Assembly: GCA_937902605.1 (NCBI GenBank) | Contig: CALFNC010000070.1 | Location: 1-9,306, forward strand | Source: an uncultured Acidobacteriota bacterium | GTDB taxonomy: Bacteria; Acidobacteriota; Thermoanaerobaculia; UBA5066 | Length of the DNA stretch: 9,306 bases | Reading direction: 5' to 3' | Shown here: positions 7,391-9,306 of the stretch, in pieces | Position numbering within the stretch: position 1 is the stretch's first letter | How the letters are laid out: every line of letters begins with the position of its first letter | Translations under genes and position numbers: made by a program | Notes under the pieces: model-generated | Database searches by the model: none | What the model was told of the DNA's origin: nothing | Seen by the model: the letters and a program-made list of their open reading frames with translations, nothing else

Positions 7391-8344
7391 TCAGCTGATC
7401 CCGGTGCCGTCGACGGCCCGCTCGAGGGAGCGGACCAGCTGGTTGTCCCAGAGCCCCTTCCTCGCCTCGTCGGCGATGACCTCGAGGGCGGCCCCGTGTG
7501 AGAAGACGCTCCGGTAGGCCCGCGGCGAGCGGAGCGAGTCCCAGGCGTCGGCGATGGAGACGATCTGGACGAGGAGCGGGATCTCGGAGCGCACCAGGCC
7601 GTCCGGGAACCCGGAGCCGTCGATCCGCTCGTGATGCCGGTAGACGAAGGGGAGGAGCGGCTCGAGCGACGGGACGCCTTTGAGCATCTCGTACCCGACG
7701 ACGGGGTGGGACTGGATTTCGCTGAACTCTTCGGGGCCGAGCGCTCCCGCGTAGTGGACCACCTGGTCAGAGAGCGCAAGGAGGCCGATGTCGTGGAGCA
7801 GCGCTCCGCGGTGCATCAAGGAGCAGGTCTCGGCGGAGAAGCCCAGGTCCGACCCCATCGCGACCGAGATGCGGGCCACGCGGTGCCCGTGCTCCATCGT
7901 GAACGGTTCGCGCCCCTCGAATGCGGCGACGAGTGTCACGAGGAGCTTCTCGTAGCCCGAGACCTCTGCCTGGAGCCGGGCGTGCCGCTCCATGCTTCGC
8001 AGCTGCCGGTCCACGTTCCCATCCTCGGGCGGCCACGGGACCACCTCGTCGATGCCGGCCAGGCGGGCGGTCTCCGCGGCCACCTCGTCACCGGCGGGGA
8101 CCAGGGCGGCGAGAGGGATCGACGCGTGGTCTGGGCTCTCGTGCCAGTGCTCGGCCGTGGGGATTAGGTCCATTCCCGACAGGAGGTTCAGGACGACCAT
8201 GTCGGGGGAGACCGTCGCGATCGACGGCGACGCCTCAAGGCCGACGGCCAGCGTCCGGAACGCGTCCCGCGCCAGCACCGCCGCCAGCGCCTCCCGTCGC
8301 CGCGGGTCGGGGTCCGGGTCCAGCAGGACGAAGAAGGGTTTCAT
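7391..8344 (-). CDS. response-regulator-like HD-GYP protein, possible cyclic di-GMP phosphodiesterase
   Basis: HD-GYP proteins hydrolyse the second messenger cyclic di-GMP or act as its effectors in the cytoplasm. In this 317-residue protein, residues 3-115 resemble a receiver domain, but the usual phospho-Asp is Asn53 (VVLNLLSGMDL) and the conserved Lys near the end is not visible. A helical linker (111-140) leads to the HD-GYP domain (145-317). The metal ligands His152, His184-Asp185, His213, His237-His238 and Asp266 are all present. Two signature residues differ: HDIGK is HDIGL (Leu188), and GYP is GFP (Phe246) in HHERIDGSGFPDGL. The ATG at 8344 starts the receiver fold directly and has GGGGAAGG (8347-8354) just upstream. 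The open frame continues far upstream but that part looks non-coding. The gene is divergent from the dipeptidase gene. Enzyme activity is plausible but unproven because of the changed residues. Confidence 0.88.
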   Translation of the reverse strand: MKPFFVLLDPDPDPRRREALAAVLARDAFRTLAVGLEASPSIATVSPDMVVLNLLSGMDLIPTAEHWHESPDHASIPLAALVPAGDEVAAETARLAGIDEVVPWPPEDGNVDRQLRSMERHARLQAEVSGYEKLLVTLVAAFEGREPFTMEHGHRVARISVAMGSDLGFSAETCSLMHRGALLHDIGLLALSDQVVHYAGALGPEEFSEIQSHPVVGYEMLKGVPSLEPLLPFVYRHHERIDGSGFPDGLVRSEIPLLVQIVSIADAWDSLRSPRAYRSVFSHGAALEVIADEARKGLWDNQLVRSLERAVDGTGIS

Positions 8345-8460
8345 CGCCTTCCCCGTCCTGCTTTCCCGGTGAGGGGATCCGACCCGAGTAAGAGGAATGA
8401 GGACCGAAGCACGTTCTGGGGAACCGCAACGGCGGTGCCACCTCTTGGGCTCGCCCTGGT

Positions 8461-8560
8461 GTGCGGTTCGAGCGATTTGGTGGATTGGGCGAGTCTCTTC
8501 GGTGTTCCCGGCGACGTTCCATGGAACAGGTCCGCGGTACTCCATGGTCGCGAACCGCAC
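8461..8560. repeat. 10-bp inverted repeat enclosing dyads
   Basis: GTGCGGTTCG (8461-8470) is exactly matched by its reverse complement CGAACCGCAC (8551-8560). Inside lie the perfect 12-bp palindrome GTTCCATGGAAC (8516-8527) and a 7-bp stem CCATGGA/TCCATGG (8519-8525 with 8541-8547) that can be extended by GCGA/TCGC (8511-8514 with 8548-8551). The extension and the outer 10-bp stem compete for C8551. The arrangement would fold as a long hairpin in RNA from either strand, or could present paired protein-binding sites in DNA. Confidence 0.4.
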
Positions 8561-8604
8561 CCTGTGGATCAGCTGGACGAAAGTCCCGTTAGTGATTCTA
8601 CGTC

Positions 8605-8625
8605 CCGGTACGCGGCACCGGTTTT
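8605..8625 (+). terminator. weak terminator-like hairpin
   Basis: CCGGT (8605-8609) and ACCGG (8617-8621) form a 5-bp stem with a 7-nt loop, followed at once by TTTT (8622-8625). It would act on the + strand, where no protein gene lies immediately upstream. That makes sense only if an RNA is made from about 8400-8620. The stem and T run are both short, so this could well be chance. Confidence 0.2.
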
Positions 8626-8650
8626 GCGGGTCAGGCCTCCGGAAATGGAG

Positions 8651-8670
8651 GGGCGGGGTTTTTGCCGCCC
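8651..8670. repeat. hairpin GGGCGG-8 nt-CCGCCC
   Basis: This is a perfect 6-bp G+C-only stem with the loop ggtttttg. It directly abuts another 5-bp stem, CCTCC/GGAGG (8636-8640 with 8647-8651), with which it shares G8651. No T tract follows the stem on either strand. It lies in the leader region of the dipeptidase gene on the + strand, about 140 nt before the start codon. Confidence 0.35.
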
Positions 8671-8699
8671 AAATCGGGCAGGAATGGACGTTCGCGGTT

Positions 8700-8722
8700 G
8701 CGGGAGCTGGCGCGGGAGCTGG
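8700..8722. repeat. two tandem copies of an 11-bp sequence, 12-bp period
   Basis: GCGGGAGCTGG occurs at 8700-8710 and again at 8712-8722, separated by a single C. It lies about 90 nt upstream of the dipeptidase start codon. Two adjacent copies could be a tandem regulator site or a simple slippage duplication. Confidence 0.4.
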
Positions 8723-8812
8723 AGGTGGTCGTAAGGTCGCGCTGGAAGCGGAGTAGGCGAGCTGAGGCTCGGGCGTGGCCCGCGGTCCATACTTCCGGAC
8801 GGGAGGATAGCG

Positions 8813-9306
8813 ATGGGCGTTCCGAAGGTCGCCGTCTCGATTGCCGCCACGTGTTTTTTGGCCGTCGGCGCCTCCGCACAATTGGGCACGCCGGTCGAGG
8901 CGGGGCCTTTTCGGGCGCCGGACCTGATCGAGCTGACGTCCCTCGACCCGACGATTCGGTTGGACATCCGGTATGCCACGCCGCAGAACTTCGTGAAACG
9001 GGCGGTCTACACGGAGGCCCGAGCGTTCCTGCAACGGCCGGCGGCCGAGGCGCTCGTCCGCGCGCACCGCGCGCTAGCGAAGAAGGGATACGGCATCGTC
9101 GTGTTCGACGGCTACCGGCCCTGGAGCGTCACGAAGATCTTCTGGGACCTGACCCCGGAGTCCGACAAGGACTTCGTGGCTGACCCGAAGACCGGCTCGC
9201 GCCACAACCGGGGCTGCGCGGTGGACGTGACGCTGTACGACCTGGCGACGGGGAAGATCGTCGAGATGCCGAGCGCCTACGACGAGCCCACCGCCCGCTC
9301 GTACCC
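8813..9306 (+). CDS. D-Ala-D-Ala dipeptidase (VanX/DdpX type, peptidase M15), 3' end missing
   Basis: The family comprises zinc enzymes that cleave D-alanyl-D-alanine. 164 codons are visible and the frame runs off the window. Residues 1-22 form a likely Sec signal peptide with cleavage after ASA-Q (20-22/23), so the mature protein should be exported, to the periplasm in a Gram-negative cell. DIRYATPQNF (51-60) is the family N-terminal motif, DGYRPWSV (99-106) carries the conserved Arg102, and SRHNRGCAVDVTL (129-141) contains the zinc ligands His131 and Asp138. The catalytic Glu and third ligand (E..H) lie beyond the window. The ATG at 8813 is supported by GGAGG at 8802-8806, 6 nt upstream. 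An exported member is more likely to act in peptidoglycan dipeptide scavenging than in VanX-type vancomycin resistance, and no vanH, vanA or vanRS genes are visible next to it. Confidence 0.92.
   Translation, partial: MGVPKVAVSIAATCFLAVGASAQLGTPVEAGPFRAPDLIELTSLDPTIRLDIRYATPQNFVKRAVYTEARAFLQRPAAEALVRAHRALAKKGYGIVVFDGYRPWSVTKIFWDLTPESDKDFVADPKTGSRHNRGCAVDVTLYDLATGKIVEMPSAYDEPTARSY

Larger units (their letters stand above)
8345..8812. other. 468-nt divergent intergenic region, rich in inverted repeats
   Basis: No convincing gene lies here. Open frames on both strands show no recognisable motif, and the longest + strand one (8397-8756) has clearly lower third-position G+C than the neighbouring genes. 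The region should hold the divergent promoters of the HD-GYP gene and the dipeptidase gene, but I see no good -35/-10 pair on either strand. It contains a 10-bp inverted repeat (8461-8470 and 8551-8560), a 12-bp palindrome (8516-8527), several short hairpins (8423-8436, 8519-8547, 8605-8621, 8636-8651, 8651-8670) and an 11-bp direct repeat (8700-8710 and 8712-8722). It may encode a structured RNA or operators, or simply be dyad-rich. Confidence 0.5.

Noticed and set aside
8461..8475. GGTTCGA, like a tRNA T-loop.
   Set aside because: The flanking bases do not form a T stem and no acceptor, D or anticodon arms fit around it.
8575..8640. On the - strand, GCAAAACC, a stem, then GGGACG resembles part of the GEMM-I cyclic di-GMP riboswitch, upstream of the HD-GYP gene.
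   Set aside because: The stem loop is 7 nt and not GNRA, the highly conserved CAAAGCC after GGGACG is absent (TAGAATC instead), and I could not find the second hairpin. The match is probably chance; an Infernal scan with the GEMM-I model would settle it.
8397..8756. A 119-codon open frame on the + strand in the intergenic region.
   Set aside because: Its composition (many Trp, Arg and Gly, third-position G+C clearly below that of the real genes) and lack of motifs or a ribosome binding site argue against coding.
8345..9067. The HD-GYP reading frame stays open on the - strand for about 240 further codons upstream of the chosen start.
   Set aside because: The extension has no recognisable domain, overlaps the well-supported dipeptidase gene, and lies upstream of a start codon with a good ribosome binding site and a receiver-like N-terminus. 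Long open frames are common in GC-rich DNA.

Overview
The window is GC-rich bacterial DNA (about two thirds G+C by eye) and is densely packed. It has no RNA genes, mobile elements or CRISPR arrays that I can see. The organism cannot be fixed from sequence alone. High GC, a type II fatty-acid cluster, HD-GYP signalling and several large GT-C-like membrane proteins suit an acidobacterial, deltaproteobacterial or similar soil or sediment bacterium. This is a weak inference.

Region 1 (1-4097, + strand) is a compact fatty-acid synthesis operon in the classic order fabH (5' end cut off) - fabD - fabG - acpP - fabF. The encoded proteins start the cycle (FabH), load malonyl groups onto ACP (FabD), carry the growing chain (AcpP), elongate it (FabF) and reduce the ketone (FabG). 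The catalytic residues of FabH, FabD, AcpP and FabF are all visible. FabG keeps Ser-Tyr-Lys but has Asp at the position of the usual tetrad Asn. The gaps are 6, 43, 91 and 10 nt; the 91-nt gap before acpP holds a plausible internal promoter.

Region 2 (4094-5665, + strand) is a polytopic membrane protein with GT-C/PMT-like features. Its GTG start overlaps the fabF stop codon (GTGA), so it looks like the last gene of the fab operon.

Region 3 (5669-8344, - strand) converges on region 2 with only 3 nt between the stop codons. In transcription order it encodes a one-piece signalling protein (degenerate receiver plus HD-GYP domain) followed 27 nt later by a second GT-C-like membrane protein with a soluble C-terminal domain. 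The second gene has no visible ribosome binding site.

Region 4 (8345-8812) is a 468-nt divergent intergenic region without a convincing gene but rich in inverted repeats. Region 5 (8813-9306, + strand) is the 5' part of a secreted VanX/DdpX-type D-Ala-D-Ala dipeptidase that runs off the window.

I do not see a clearly new multi-gene system. The points most worth a second look are the HD-GYP protein with altered signature residues, the membrane protein coupled to fabF, and the structured intergenic region.
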